Positions 43,254-52,114 of a stretch of 64,000 bases of DNA are shown in pieces. Within the stretch, counting starts at the first letter, position 1. Every line of letters starts with the position of its first letter. The notes beneath the pieces were generated by a model. The model saw only the letters and a list, made by a program, of their open reading frames with translations. It made no database searches and was not told the origin of the DNA. The DNA comes from Lentzea albidocapillata subsp. violacea (GTDB taxonomy: Bacteria > Actinomycetota > Actinomycetes > Mycobacteriales > Pseudonocardiaceae), in the NCBI RefSeq assembly GCF_900100275.1, contig NZ_FNET01000004.1:248001-312000 (forward strand). The letters run 5' to 3'. Both the position numbers and the translations under genes were made by a program.

Positions 43254-43448
43254 CTACTGACCACCCTTTTGCACGTATGCGCGGACGAAGTCCTCCGCGT
43301 TCTCCTCGAGCACGTCGTCGATCTCGTCGAGGATCGCGTCCACGTCCTCGCCGAGCTTCTCGCGGCGTTCCTGACCTGCGCCGGCGGCGTCATCCGCGCC
43401 GTCGTCGCCGTCGCCACCACCCTGGTGCTGCTTCTGTTCCTGGGACAT
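43254..43448 (-). CDS. pup: Prokaryotic ubiquitin-like protein Pup
   Basis: Disordered 64-aa protein tag, rich in Gln, Gly, Asp and Glu. The C-terminal helix AEDFVRAYVQKGGQ ends in Gly-Gly-Gln, so Dop must deamidate the last residue to Glu before PafA can attach it. The ATG has GGGAGG 5 bases upstream. It is located between dop and prcB as in mycobacteria. Length and C-terminus are exactly those of the family. Confidence 0.97.
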   Translation of the reverse strand: MSQEQKQHQGGGDGDDGADDAAGAGQERREKLGEDVDAILDEIDDVLEENAEDFVRAYVQKGGQ

Positions 43449-43527
43449 CTCGGCCTCCCACTGACTCGCCTGACAAGAACACTACCCAGCGGCACCGACA
43501 AAAATCCTGAGCCACTCGGGTAGACGA

Positions 43528-45021
43528 TCACCCGCGAGTCAGCGCGTCCACCAGTTGCTCGGCGGTGTCAGAGGCCTCCAGAAGGGCTCCGACGTGCGCT
43601 TTCGTCCCGCGCAGCGGTTCCAGCGTCGGAATTCGCACGAGGGATTCTCGACCGAGATCAAAGATCACCGAGTCCCACGACGCGGCCGCGACCGAGGTCG
43701 GGTAGCGCTCCAGGCACCGGCCGCGGAAGTACGCACGCGTGTCCTCGGGCGGCGCGGTGATGGCCGCGCGGACCTCTTCCTCGCTCACGAGCCGCTTCAT
43801 CGAGCCGCGCGCGACCAGGCGGTTGTAGAGGCCCTTGTCGAGGCGGACGTCGGAGTACTGCAGGTCGACCAGGTTGAGCCGGGCCGCGCCCCACTCCAGG
43901 CCGTCACGCTGCCGGTAGCCCTCGAGCAACCGCAGCTTCGCGACCCAGTCGAGCCGGTCGGCGCACTCCGCCGGGTCGCGGGCCAGCGCGTCGAGCACCT
44001 CGCCCCAGATCCGCAGGACCTCGCGGTCGCCGACGCCCTCCTTGTCGACGAACGCCAGCGCCCGCTCGTGGTAGGCGAACTGCACGTCGAGGCCGGTGAA
44101 CTTGCGCCCGCCGGTCATCTCGACCTTGGTCTTCAGGGTCGGGTCGTGGCTGATCTGGTGCACCGCGCGCACCGGGTCGACCATGCGCAGGTCGTCGAAC
44201 CGCTGCCCGGCCTCGATCATGTCGAGCACCAGGGACGCGGTGCCGACCTTGAGGAACGTGGAGTACTCGGCCAGGTTCGCGTCGCCGATGATGACGTGCA
44301 GGCGGCGGTACTTGTCCGCGTCCGCGTGCGGCTCGTCGCGGGTGTTGATGATGCCGCGCTTGAGCGTCGTCTCCAGGCCGACCTCGACCTCGATGTAGTC
44401 GGAGCGCTGCGAGAGCTGGAAGCCGGGCTCCTCACCGGACTGCCCGATGCCCACGCGGCCGGACCCCGTGATGACCTGGCGTGACACGAAGAACGGCGTG
44501 AGGCCCGCGATGACGGCCGTGAACGGCGTCGAGCGCTGCATCAGGTAGTTCTCGTGCGTGCCGTACGACGCGCCCTTGCCGTCGACGTTGTTCTTGTACA
44601 GCTGCAGGCGGGGCTGGCCGGGCACGGACGCGGCCTTGATCGCGGCCTCCTCCATGATCCGCTCCCCCGCTTTGTCCCAGATCACCGCGTCACGCGCGTT
44701 GGTGACCTCGGGTGCGGAGTACTCGGGGTGCGCGTGGTCGACGTAGAGCCGCGCGCCGTTGGTGAGGATGACGTTCGCCGCGCCCAGGTCCTCGACGTCG
44801 GAGTCGGCAGGGTGCCCGCCGGGCGATCCCAGGTCGAACCCGCGCGCGTCGCGCAACGGTGACTCCACCTCGTAGTCCCAGCGCGCCCGCCTGGCGCGCG
44901 GTATGTCCGCCGCCGCCGCGTACGCGAGCACCACCTGTGTCGAAGTGAGCACCGGGTTCGCGGTCGCGTCACCCGGCACTGAGATGCCGTACTCGACCTC
45001 GGTTCCCATGATCCGCCGCAT
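43528..45021 (-). CDS. dop: Deamidase of Pup / depupylase Dop
   Basis: PafA homologue of 497 aa that deamidates PupQ and removes Pup from substrates. The N-terminus [14 protein letters not shown] has the active-site acid. The Dop-specific loop [20 protein letters not shown] (about residues 45-65) is present, which separates it from Paf[20 protein letters not shown] and [22 protein letters not shown] follow. I chose ATG 45021 because the family begins there and TAAGGT ends 7 bases upstream; the longer frame to 45051 is unlikely. pup lies about 80 bp downstream. Confidence 0.96.
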   Translation of the reverse strand: MRRIMGTEVEYGISVPGDATANPVLTSTQVVLAYAAAADIPRARRARWDYEVESPLRDARGFDLGSPGGHPADSDVEDLGAANVILTNGARLYVDHAHPEYSAPEVTNARDAVIWDKAGERIMEEAAIKAASVPGQPRLQLYKNNVDGKGASYGTHENYLMQRSTPFTAVIAGLTPFFVSRQVITGSGRVGIGQSGEEPGFQLSQRSDYIEVEVGLETTLKRGIINTRDEPHADADKYRRLHVIIGDANLAEYSTFLKVGTASLVLDMIEAGQRFDDLRMVDPVRAVHQISHDPTLKTKVEMTGGRKFTGLDVQFAYHERALAFVDKEGVGDREVLRIWGEVLDALARDPAECADRLDWVAKLRLLEGYRQRDGLEWGAARLNLVDLQYSDVRLDKGLYNRLVARGSMKRLVSEEEVRAAITAPPEDTRAYFRGRCLERYPTSVAAASWDSVIFDLGRESLVRIPTLEPLRGTKAHVGALLEASDTAEQLVDALTRG

Positions 45022-45028
45022 GCGCAAC

Positions 45029-45034
45029 ACCTTA
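45029..45034 (-). promoter_or_regulatory. dop -10 box (leaderless type)
   Basis: TAAGGT on the minus strand, 7 bases before the dop ATG, without a ribosome-binding site. The terminator just upstream (45056-45088) means dop needs its own promoter. Confidence 0.55.
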
Positions 45035-45055
45035 TGACCTGACCCCGGCACCAGC

Positions 45056-45088
45056 GTGGGGGGAGCCTCGCGTTGAAGCTCCCCCCAC
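45056..45088 (-). terminator. Terminator of the FtsX-type permease gene
   Basis: Perfect 11-bp arms (45056-45066 and 45078-45088), GTGGGGGGAGC and its complement, surround an 11-base loop 30 bp after the permease stop and upstream of the dop promoter. Confidence 0.75.
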
Positions 45089-45117
45089 CCTATTCACCCG
45101 GATGCCCGATCCGGGGG

Positions 45118-47508
45118 TCAGCCGGAGGCGAGTCCGGCGGCCGGACGGATCCGGGACGCGCCGCGGGACGGCCCGAACGCCGCCAGCACCGCGAGCACCA
45201 CGACCGCCGCCGCACCGATGACCAGCGGCAACACGACCTTCAGGCCGGGCAGCGACATGTCGATGCCGGTCGAGAGGATCGCGATCTCCGCGTAGCCGAA
45301 CCCGAGCACGCCGCCACCGATCACGCCGACCAGGGCCAGCATGATCGCTTCGGCGATGACTCCGCCCTGCAGTCCGCCCCTAGTGACACCCAGGGCGCGC
45401 CTTAGTGCGAGCTCCTTGCGGCGTTCCTGCACGGAGATGGTCAGCGCGGTGCCGATGCCGGTCACCGCGACCGCCACGGACAGTCCGAGCAGGACCATCA
45501 TCAGCACGGTGCCGAGGTGCATGTACCGGTCCGCCTCGGCGCGTTCGTCCGCGTCGGTCTGCACGATCACGGTCGGGTTGTTCGGCAGCGCGGCCTGCAG
45601 TCCCGCCCGGAACCGGGCCGGGTCGACGCCGGGCTTCAACGCGACGAGCACCTTCTCGGCGGGTCCCGAGGTAGGGCCGGCGATGATCGGCGTGTAGCCG
45701 GTGATGCTGCCGGGGATCGTGCCCACGACCTGGTACTGCTTGCCGCCCGCCTCGACGAACGGCCGGTCCTCCCAGTGCGGCGGCACGATCGCGGTCCCGG
45801 CGGTGAGCTGCTCGGCACCGGACACGTTCTGCGCCTTCAGCCAGGCCTTGAACTCCTCGGGGTCGACGCTCGCGGCGCCGTCCGGGGTCTTGTGCAGCAC
45901 GACGCTCGCGGCCACGTCCGGCTGCGCGGGGATCGCCGGCAACGGCCGGTCGCCCGCGTCCACGACGGTCGCGTCCGGGCGTTCCTCGTTGGCGTACTGG
46001 TACGTCATCTCCTGCGCTCCACCCAGCAGGACCAGGAAGAACGTCACCATCGAACTGGCCAGCAGCAACGGCAGCGCCACGGACGCCGACCGCTGCGGCA
46101 TCCGGCGCACTTCAGCGCCCGCGAGCTTCCATTGCGTGCCACCGATCTTGCCGAACAGCCGGGCGATGAACGGCACCGTGACGGGGCCCAGGATCCAGAA
46201 CAGCCCGGTCACGGCGGCGATCGCGGAGAACGTCACGGCGAGAGGAGCCGCGACGGTGCCCTTGGCGGCGATGGCCATCATCGCGAGCAGCGCGGCACCA
46301 CCGGTGAACAGAACACCGAACACGAGCCGAAGGCGGCGAACGGACCGAGGCGGCATCTCGCTGTCCGCGTCACGCAGTGCGGCCAGCGGCGACACACGCG
46401 CGGCGTTGATCGCGGGACGAACGGCCGCCATCACGCTCAGCAGAGCGGCGACGACGACTCCGAGGATCACGTAGCCGAGCGACGGCAGCAGCTCAGGACT
46501 GAGCTCCACCGCGCCGAACAGCACCGAGATGCCGGTGGCGTCGAACGTCCGCGCCAGCAGCCACGCCATCGGCCCGCCGAGCAACGCGCCACCGACACCC
46601 GCCGCCGCACCCGTCACGAACGCCTCGAACAGGCTCCTGCGCACCAACGGCCCGCGCTGGGCACCGATGCACCGCAGCAACGCCGTCTGCCGCTGCCGTT
46701 GCGCGTAGACCGCGCGGAACGTGGCCGCCGCGACGAAGACCGCCGTGGCCAGCGCGAGCACGCTGAACGGCAGCAGGATGTACCTCAGGTCGTTGCCGAT
46801 GCTGCCGGCGTCCGGCGCCGCGTCCCCCACGACGTACGAGGCACCCGCCGCCGCCTTGACGGCGTCCCGCGCACCGCCGAGCACCCAGATCTCCTTGGTG
46901 AACGGCTCCGGGTCGAGAGCGCGCGCCAGGTCCGGACCGGCGACCAGGATCGGCCGCGCGTCCATCCCGCCCTTCTTCATGACCCCGCTGACGGTCACCT
47001 CGACCGGCTTGCCGTCCGCGGCGGCGAGCTTGATCCTGTCGCCGGGCTTCAGGCCCCGCTCGTAGGCGGTGATCTTGTCGACGGCGACCTCGCCGTTCGC
47101 CGCCGGCGCCTTGCCCTGGGCCAGTGGCCAGCGCACCAGGTCCGGCTGCTGGACGTGCACCTCGGCCCGGTGTTGCCCCGCACGGCCGTTCGCGTCGAGC
47201 AGGTCGGCCTGCGCCACCTGCACCGGCACCGCCCTGCCGACGGCGGAGAGCCTGGCCAGCACCGCGTCGTCCAGCTTCGGCCGGTTCGCCTCGGCGGTGC
47301 CGTACTCGGCGGGTTTGGTGTCCACCACGTGACTCACCGACGATGGTGTGAGGGGCGCGCCCTCGTCGACCGACCGGGTGAGCGCGTCGCTCAGCACCAG
47401 GGCGGCCAGCAGGCAGGCCACGCCGACGACGAGCGCGACGCCGGGCAGCAGCGCGCGGCCCGGCCGGGCGCGGAACTCGGCGACGCCGAGCCGCAGGGAA
47501 GTGGACAC
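45118..47508 (-). CDS. FtsX/MacB-type ABC transporter permease
   Basis: Membrane protein of 796 aa with two FtsX-like units. An N-terminal anchor (ALLPGVALVVGVACLLAALVLS, split around residues 18-38) leads into a large extracytoplasmic domain. A first cluster of three helices (about 230-370), a second extracytoplasmic domain and a final three-helix FtsX unit follow. Such permeases export lipoproteins, lipids or peptides with a LolD/MacB-like ATPase. No intact partner ATPase is adjacent. The only LolD-like ATPase nearby is the decayed fragment at 40190-40446. GTG 47508 has GAGGAGG 4 bases upstream; the longer frame was discarded. Confidence 0.87.
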   Translation of the reverse strand: MSTSLRLGVAEFRARPGRALLPGVALVVGVACLLAALVLSDALTRSVDEGAPLTPSSVSHVVDTKPAEYGTAEANRPKLDDAVLARLSAVGRAVPVQVAQADLLDANGRAGQHRAEVHVQQPDLVRWPLAQGKAPAANGEVAVDKITAYERGLKPGDRIKLAAADGKPVEVTVSGVMKKGGMDARPILVAGPDLARALDPEPFTKEIWVLGGARDAVKAAAGASYVVGDAAPDAGSIGNDLRYILLPFSVLALATAVFVAAATFRAVYAQRQRQTALLRCIGAQRGPLVRRSLFEAFVTGAAAGVGGALLGGPMAWLLARTFDATGISVLFGAVELSPELLPSLGYVILGVVVAALLSVMAAVRPAINAARVSPLAALRDADSEMPPRSVRRLRLVFGVLFTGGAALLAMMAIAAKGTVAAPLAVTFSAIAAVTGLFWILGPVTVPFIARLFGKIGGTQWKLAGAEVRRMPQRSASVALPLLLASSMVTFFLVLLGGAQEMTYQYANEERPDATVVDAGDRPLPAIPAQPDVAASVVLHKTPDGAASVDPEEFKAWLKAQNVSGAEQLTAGTAIVPPHWEDRPFVEAGGKQYQVVGTIPGSITGYTPIIAGPTSGPAEKVLVALKPGVDPARFRAGLQAALPNNPTVIVQTDADERAEADRYMHLGTVLMMVLLGLSVAVAVTGIGTALTISVQERRKELALRRALGVTRGGLQGGVIAEAIMLALVGVIGGGVLGFGYAEIAILSTGIDMSLPGLKVVLPLVIGAAAVVVLAVLAAFGPSRGASRIRPAAGLASG

Positions 47509-47615
47509 GAATCCTCCTCGGTGACGTCTGACGTTCACGAAGGTAGGAAGGAAGGCGATCAGCGGGCGTCGGACTGGGGTAGCAAGCTCGCGTACGACCA
47601 CAGGAGGACACGGGG

Positions 47616-48113
47616 ATGATCAACCTCTACGACGAGGCCGCGAACGTGGTCGGCGAGGTGACCCGCGAGCGGATGCGCGCGGAGAACCTCTGGCACGGCT
47701 GCGCCACGATCGTCGTGCTGTCCCTGAACGGCGAGCGCGTCTACGTACACCGCCGCACCGACATCAAGGACATCTTCCCCGGCCTCTACGACTGCACGGC
47801 CGGCGGTGTGATCGACGCGGGCGAGACCCCCGGGGAGGCGGCGGTCCGCGAGCTGCGCGAGGAACTGGGCGCCGAGACACCGCTCACGTTCCTCTTCCAG
47901 ACCACCTACGTCGACGAGCGGACGCGCTACCACGCGTGGATCTACGAGACGCGCTCCGACGGCCCGTTCACCCACCAGCCGGAGGAGGTCGCCTGGGGCG
48001 GGTGGATGAGCCTGGACGAGCTACGCGGCAAGATCGAGGATCCTGGCTGGCCGCTCGTCCCGGACGGCCGGGTCGTGGCCCAGGAGTGGTTGCGCCGCAC
48101 TAGTTCCAGGTAA
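47616..48113 (+). CDS. Nudix hydrolase
   Basis: Protein of 165 aa with an exact Nudix box GGVIDAGETPGEAAVREL plus REELGAE (GX5EX7REUXEEXGU). An N-terminal LWHGCATIVV strand and HRRTDIKDIFPGLYD resemble the isopentenyl-diphosphate isomerase/YfcD-like Nudix subgroup. The substrate is not predictable. AGGAGG lies 8 bases before the ATG. It is convergent with the aldo/keto reductase, overlapping it by 14 bp. Confidence 0.9.
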   Translation: MINLYDEAANVVGEVTRERMRAENLWHGCATIVVLSLNGERVYVHRRTDIKDIFPGLYDCTAGGVIDAGETPGEAAVRELREELGAETPLTFLFQTTYVDERTRYHAWIYETRSDGPFTHQPEEVAWGGWMSLDELRGKIEDPGWPLVPDGRVVAQEWLRRTSSR

Positions 48114-48978
48114 GTCCGGAACGGATCTTCCAGTACTGCTCGGCGGGCTCGGCCAGGTCCGGCAGGTCCACATCGACGCGCAAAGCATCCACATTGGACC
48201 GCAGCTGCTCCGGACTCGCCGCGCCGGACAGCACGACGTCCGCCCACGGCTGCCGCACGATCGCCGCCAGCGCGACCGCGTCCGGTCCGACACCCAGCGC
48301 CTTCGCCTGTGCCGCAACCGCTTGCGGCGGCTCCACGACGAGCCGTCCGTTGGCCACGCCCTCCTTGACGATCACCCGCAGCCCGGCGTCGTGCGCCTCC
48401 CGCAGCGCCTCCCCGGCCGAGGTCTCCAGCAGGTTCCAGGTGGACTGGACGGAACGGAAGATGCCGAGGTCCACGGCTTTGCGGATGGCGTCGGCCTGCC
48501 GCGGCCCGGACGTCGAGAACCCCAGCGGCACACCGATCCCGGCCATCGCCTCCTGCAGCGCGCGGTCGGCGAACAACGGGCTGTCGACCGTCAGCGAGTG
48601 CACCTGGTAGAGATCGACTCGGGGCAGCAGGGCCGAGGTCTCCTGCCACTGCCGGGCGAACCGGGCGAGCGAGTGCTCCTTGACCTCGTGCACCTCGGCG
48701 TCGGGCCGCCAGTCCGCGGTGTAGGCGTAACCCCACTTGCTGGAGACCGTCACGTCGTCGTGGCCGGGCAGCCACGACGACAGGAAGGCCTCCGACAGTC
48801 CGTACGAACGGGCCGCGTCGACCCAGCGGATGCCCAGTTCGTAGGCCGCGTCGAGCACGAGGTGGCACTGCGCGCGCATGGACTCGACATCGCGCACGAC
48901 CGGCAACGCGCCCTCTCGGCCGAGGTTGATGTACGCGGGACGACCGAGGGACGCGAGACCGAGCGCTAGTTGAGCCAT
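48100..48978 (-). CDS. Aldo/keto reductase family protein
   Basis: Protein of 292 aa in the AKR fold. The N-terminal LGLASLGRPAYINLGR, the GIRWVDAARSYGLSE motif (catalytic Asp and Tyr, near residues 50-64) and VSSKWGYAYTADWRP (catalytic Lys) are present. The His position is LYQVHSL, and NADP contacts occur toward the C-terminus. It presumably reduces carbonyl compounds with NADPH; the physiological substrate is unknown. TACCTT ends 7 bases before the ATG. The promoter lies in a 15-bp gap after the GH5 gene. Confidence 0.88.
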   Translation of the reverse strand: MAQLALGLASLGRPAYINLGREGALPVVRDVESMRAQCHLVLDAAYELGIRWVDAARSYGLSEAFLSSWLPGHDDVTVSSKWGYAYTADWRPDAEVHEVKEHSLARFARQWQETSALLPRVDLYQVHSLTVDSPLFADRALQEAMAGIGVPLGFSTSGPRQADAIRKAVDLGIFRSVQSTWNLLETSAGEALREAHDAGLRVIVKEGVANGRLVVEPPQAVAAQAKALGVGPDAVALAAIVRQPWADVVLSGAASPEQLRSNVDALRVDVDLPDLAEPAEQYWKIRSGLTWN

Positions 48979-48985
48979 GCCGTCA

Positions 48986-48991
48986 AAGGTA
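48986..48991 (-). promoter_or_regulatory. -10 box of the aldo/keto reductase gene
   Basis: TACCTT on the minus strand with a 7-base spacer to the ATG and no ribosome-binding site fits the leaderless pattern seen elsewhere in the window. Confidence 0.45.
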
Positions 48992-48993
48992 GG

Positions 48994-50031
48994 TCACCAC
49001 TGGTCGGGCGACCGCACGACGTTCCGCATCCAGACGCCGGCCGGCTTGAGCCTGCTCGTGCCGCTGAACGACGTGCCCGAGCAGGTGCCGGCCTTGAACA
49101 CCGCACCCGAACGCTTGTCGTCCGAGAAGTTCCAGTTCGCCCACGAGATCTTCTTGCGGGCCATCAGGTCGACGTACTTCTTCGACATGGTGAAGTCGTT
49201 CGGGCCGTCACCGCTGGCGTCCTGCGTGCCGAACTCCGTCACGAAGACCGGGACCTGGCTGGACACGCGGTCCAGGACCGCGAGGTGCGAGTCCCTGTGC
49301 TCGTTCGCGTAGAAGTGGAACGAGTACATGAAGTTCGTCGCCTTGACCCTGTTGTTCAGCACCACGGCCGGATCCTGCTGTTCGGAATGCCCGAACGTCG
49401 ACCAGCTGTTCGTGCCGGAGATGATCAGGCTGTCCGGGTCCTCCGCGCGGATGACCGGGATCATCTGCTCGGCGTAGGACTTGATCCTCGCCCACGACAC
49501 GTGGTTCGGTTCGTTCGCGATGTCGTAGATGATGTTCGTCTTGTTCTTGTGCCGCTGCGCGATCTCCTTGAAGAACGTCTTCGCCTTGGCCGTGTAGACG
49601 TTCGGGTCGCCGGGGTTGAGCTGGTGCCAGTCGACCAGGACGTAGAGACCGCGCCTGGTCGCTTCCTCGATGTAGCTGTGCATCAGGTCCGTGAACTTGC
49701 GCGGGTTGGTCTCGTAGCCGCCCTCGCCTTTCGCGACGTACATCGCGACGCGGACGAAGTCGGCCTTCCAGTCGTTCTGCAGCGCGTCCCACCACTGGGA
49801 CTTGTTGCAGCCGTTGAACCACTGGATGCCGTGCGTGCTCATGCCGCGCAGCTGGATCTGGTTGCCGTTCTTGTTGCACAGCTTGACGCCACAGACCTTC
49901 AGCTGACCGTTGACCGCCGCGGGCGAACCCGGCGGCAGCGCGGCCGCGGCGGTGGTGGCACCCACCGCGAGACCGCTCAACGGGAGCGCGACCGCCGCTG
50001 CGAGCGCCAGGACAGACTTCTGCCAAGCCAT
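48994..50031 (-). CDS. Secreted GH5 glycoside hydrolase (endoglucanase-like), copy 1
   Basis: Protein of 345 aa with a signal peptide (positively charged start, hydrophobic LALAAAVALPLSGLAVG, Ala-rich cleavage region near residue 34). The GH5 catalytic domain follows. LRGMSTHGIQW is the substrate-cleft start. IIYDIANEPN holds the acid/base Glu (Asn-Glu-Pro), and VPVFVTEFGTQD holds the nucleophile Glu. There is no carbohydrate-binding module. It is a tandem paralogue of 50207-51262. Beta-1,4-glucanase activity is the family default, and substrate is an inference. GAGGGG lies about 10 bases before the ATG. Confidence 0.92.
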   Translation of the reverse strand: MAWQKSVLALAAAVALPLSGLAVGATTAAAALPPGSPAAVNGQLKVCGVKLCNKNGNQIQLRGMSTHGIQWFNGCNKSQWWDALQNDWKADFVRVAMYVAKGEGGYETNPRKFTDLMHSYIEEATRRGLYVLVDWHQLNPGDPNVYTAKAKTFFKEIAQRHKNKTNIIYDIANEPNHVSWARIKSYAEQMIPVIRAEDPDSLIISGTNSWSTFGHSEQQDPAVVLNNRVKATNFMYSFHFYANEHRDSHLAVLDRVSSQVPVFVTEFGTQDASGDGPNDFTMSKKYVDLMARKKISWANWNFSDDKRSGAVFKAGTCSGTSFSGTSRLKPAGVWMRNVVRSPDQW

Positions 50032-50147
50032 TCGTGCATCCCCTCTAGACCACTTCGGCGGCGATGCACGAAAACTCCCCCACCCGAGCGTGGATGGTCA
50101 ACATACGGCGCTTGAAATGCCCCAAAGGGCAAGCGGTACAACGAAGA

Positions 50148-50171
50148 ACGGCGGCCCCGGAGGACCGCCGT
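50148..50171 (-). terminator. Terminator of GH5 copy 2
   Basis: ACGGCGG (50148-50154) pairs with CCGCCGT (50165-50171), with further partial pairing inside. It lies 36-59 bp beyond the stop of the upstream GH5 gene, suggesting the two copies are separately transcribed. Confidence 0.55.
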
Positions 50172-50206
50172 CCCACTGGCCCGCCGGGGCCGGTCGATCA
50201 GGCAGA

Positions 50207-51262
50207 TCAGAAGTCGTCCGCCGTGCGGATGTGGTTGCGCACCCACTTGCCGGAGTCCTTCAGGCGACCCTCACCGGAGAAGCTGCTCCCGGAGCACGTG
50301 CCGCTCTTGAACACCGCGCCCGTGCGGTGGTCGTCGGAGAAGTTCCAGTTGGTCCAGGAGATCTTCGCCTCCTTCATGAACGAGATGAACTTGTTCGCCA
50401 TGGTGAAGTCGTTGGGACCGTCACCGGAGGCCTCCTGCGAACCGAACTCGGTGACGAAGACCGGCACCTGGCGCGAGACCGTGCGCAACGCGTTGAGGTA
50501 CGAGTCGCGGTGGTCCTTCGCGTAGAAGTGGAACGTGTACATCAGGTTCGAGGCGTTGACCCTGTTCTGGCTGACCTCGTTGATGTTCCTGCCGTCGGAC
50601 AGGCCGAACGTCGACCAGCCGTGCGTGCCGACGAGCACGAGGCTGTCCGGGTCCTCCGCGCGGATCGTCGGGATGACGGCCTCCGCGTAGCTCTTGACCC
50701 GCGACCACGTCACGCCGTTCGGCTCGTTGGCGATGTCGTAGATGATGTTCGTCTTGTTCTTGTGCCGCTGCGCGATCTCCTTGAAGAAGGTCTTGGCGCG
50801 CGCGGTGTTGTGGTTCGGGTCGCCCGGCGAGAGCTGGTGCCAGTCGACGAGCGCGTACAGGCCGCGCTTCGTGGCCTCCTCGATGTAGCCGTGCACCATG
50901 TCGGTGAACTTGCGAGGGTTGCTCTCGTAGCCACCTTCCTGGATGTACATCGAGATGCGGAGGACGTCCGCCTTCCAGTCGCCTGCAAGCGCGTCCAGGG
51001 ACGCGGTCTTCACGCACTGGGAGTACCACTGGATGCCGTGCGTGCTCATGCCGCGCAACTGGATCTGCTTGCCGTTCTTGTTGCACAGCTTGACGCCACA
51101 GACCTTGAGCTGACCGTTGACCGCCGCGGGCGAACCCGGCGGCAGCGCGGCAGCGGCGAAGTCGCCCTCGGGAGCGGCGGCGACCGAACTACCCGCCATC
51201 ACACCGGTCAGCGGGAGCACGACTGCCGCGGCGAGCGCCACCACAGACTTCTGCCAAGACAT
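50207..51262 (-). CDS. Secreted GH5 glycoside hydrolase (endoglucanase-like), copy 2
   Basis: Protein of 351 aa, closely similar along its whole length to the neighbouring copy. It has a signal peptide (VALAAAVVLPLTGVMAG), the LRGMSTHGIQW cleft segment, acid/base Glu in IIYDIANEPN and nucleophile Glu in VPVFVTEFGSQE. The copies differ mainly in the signal/linker and in the loop after STFG. GAGGAG lies 7 bases before the ATG. A GGTAAG/CTTACC palindrome about 40 bp upstream may be its operator. The duplication looks recent enough to keep both catalytic sites. Confidence 0.92.
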   Translation of the reverse strand: MSWQKSVVALAAAVVLPLTGVMAGSSVAAAPEGDFAAAALPPGSPAAVNGQLKVCGVKLCNKNGKQIQLRGMSTHGIQWYSQCVKTASLDALAGDWKADVLRISMYIQEGGYESNPRKFTDMVHGYIEEATKRGLYALVDWHQLSPGDPNHNTARAKTFFKEIAQRHKNKTNIIYDIANEPNGVTWSRVKSYAEAVIPTIRAEDPDSLVLVGTHGWSTFGLSDGRNINEVSQNRVNASNLMYTFHFYAKDHRDSYLNALRTVSRQVPVFVTEFGSQEASGDGPNDFTMANKFISFMKEAKISWTNWNFSDDHRTGAVFKSGTCSGSSFSGEGRLKDSGKWVRNHIRTADDF

Positions 51263-51301
51263 ACAGCGTCTCCTCTCGGACTGCTGGCGGCGGATTAGTT
51301 A

Positions 51302-51317
51302 GGTAAGTTTCCTTACC
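51302..51317. promoter_or_regulatory. Candidate operator upstream of GH5 copy 2
   Basis: GGTAAG-TTTC-CTTACC is a perfect 6-bp inverted repeat with a 4-base centre in an AT-rich stretch 40 bp before the GH5 start. Only this copy has it; the region before copy 1 does not. Confidence 0.45.
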
Positions 51318-51358
51318 GTTAAAGGTATAGATGACCATAGGGCCGCCCCCAGAGCGAG

Positions 51359-52114
51359 TCAAGCGTCTTGTCGCAGAAGAGTCACTGTTCCGGTACCCAG
51401 AGTCACCAGTGCGTAAAGTGCCAAAACTGCAACGGCGGCCGATGGACCCAGCGGCGCGTCGTCGATGACGCCCGCGACCTCCCACACCAGGTACGGGACC
51501 ATCACCGCGGACGCGTCCATGTTCCACGGCTCCGGCAGCATCGGCGTGATCGCGGGCAGACCCCACAGCAGCACGCCCACCACGACGATCGTGACGGCCG
51601 TCGACCTCACCGCGAGACCGATCCCGAGGCCGGCCAGACCCGTCACCAGGATCGACAGCACGGCGGCACCGGCCCACGGCAGCACGTCACCCAGGGCGTC
51701 CCAGGGCGCGATCGGTGGCGGCCGGTCCCCCATGATCAGCCGGCTGCCGCCCAGGCTGAGGGCGAGCGTGACGACGCCGATCACCACGGACACGGCGGCG
51801 ACGAGCGCGGTCTTGGCGGTCAGCAGGCGTTTGCGGTCCGGCACCGCGGTCAGCGCGGTCAGCCTCGGATCGGAGGTGGCGACCAGGGCACCGAGCGCGG
51901 CGACGAGGAACTGGACGACCGGCGTGATCACCACGCTGTTGTCGGCGGACGCGAACCGCACCTGCTCAGCGGCCGGGGACGTGTCGTAGTCCTGGACGAT
52001 CAGCCACGACAGCAGCGCGCCGGCGACCACCATCAGGCCGACGGAACCGGCCAGCCCGTACGACGCGCGGACGGTCCGGAGTTTCAGCCACTCCGCGGCG
52101 AGCGCGTTCTTCAC
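51359..52114 (-). CDS. ABC-2 type transporter permease
   Basis: Membrane protein of 251 aa with six predicted helices. The N-terminal ALAAEWLKLRTVRASYGL segment is the common start of ABC-2 permeases, and the C-terminus ends in a hydrophobic VLALYALVTLGTGTVTLL helix. GTG 52114 overlaps the stop of the upstream ATPase (GTGA) and has GGGAGGGG before it. It forms an exporter with the adjacent ATPase. The cargo is unknown. The divergent two-component system beside it may regulate it. Confidence 0.88.
   Translation of the reverse strand: MKNALAAEWLKLRTVRASYGLAGSVGLMVVAGALLSWLIVQDYDTSPAAEQVRFASADNSVVITPVVQFLVAALGALVATSDPRLTALTAVPDRKRLLTAKTALVAAVSVVIGVVTLALSLGGSRLIMGDRPPPIAPWDALGDVLPWAGAAVLSILVTGLAGLGIGLAVRSTAVTIVVVGVLLWGLPAITPMLPEPWNMDASAVMVPYLVWEVAGVIDDAPLGPSAAVAVLALYALVTLGTGTVTLLRQDA

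Noticed and set aside
45517..47619. Plus-strand 700-codon frame opposite the FtsX-type permease
   Set aside because: It is an antisense shadow rich in His, Arg and Gln without any motif; the minus-strand permease is supported by membrane topology and a strong ribosome-binding site.
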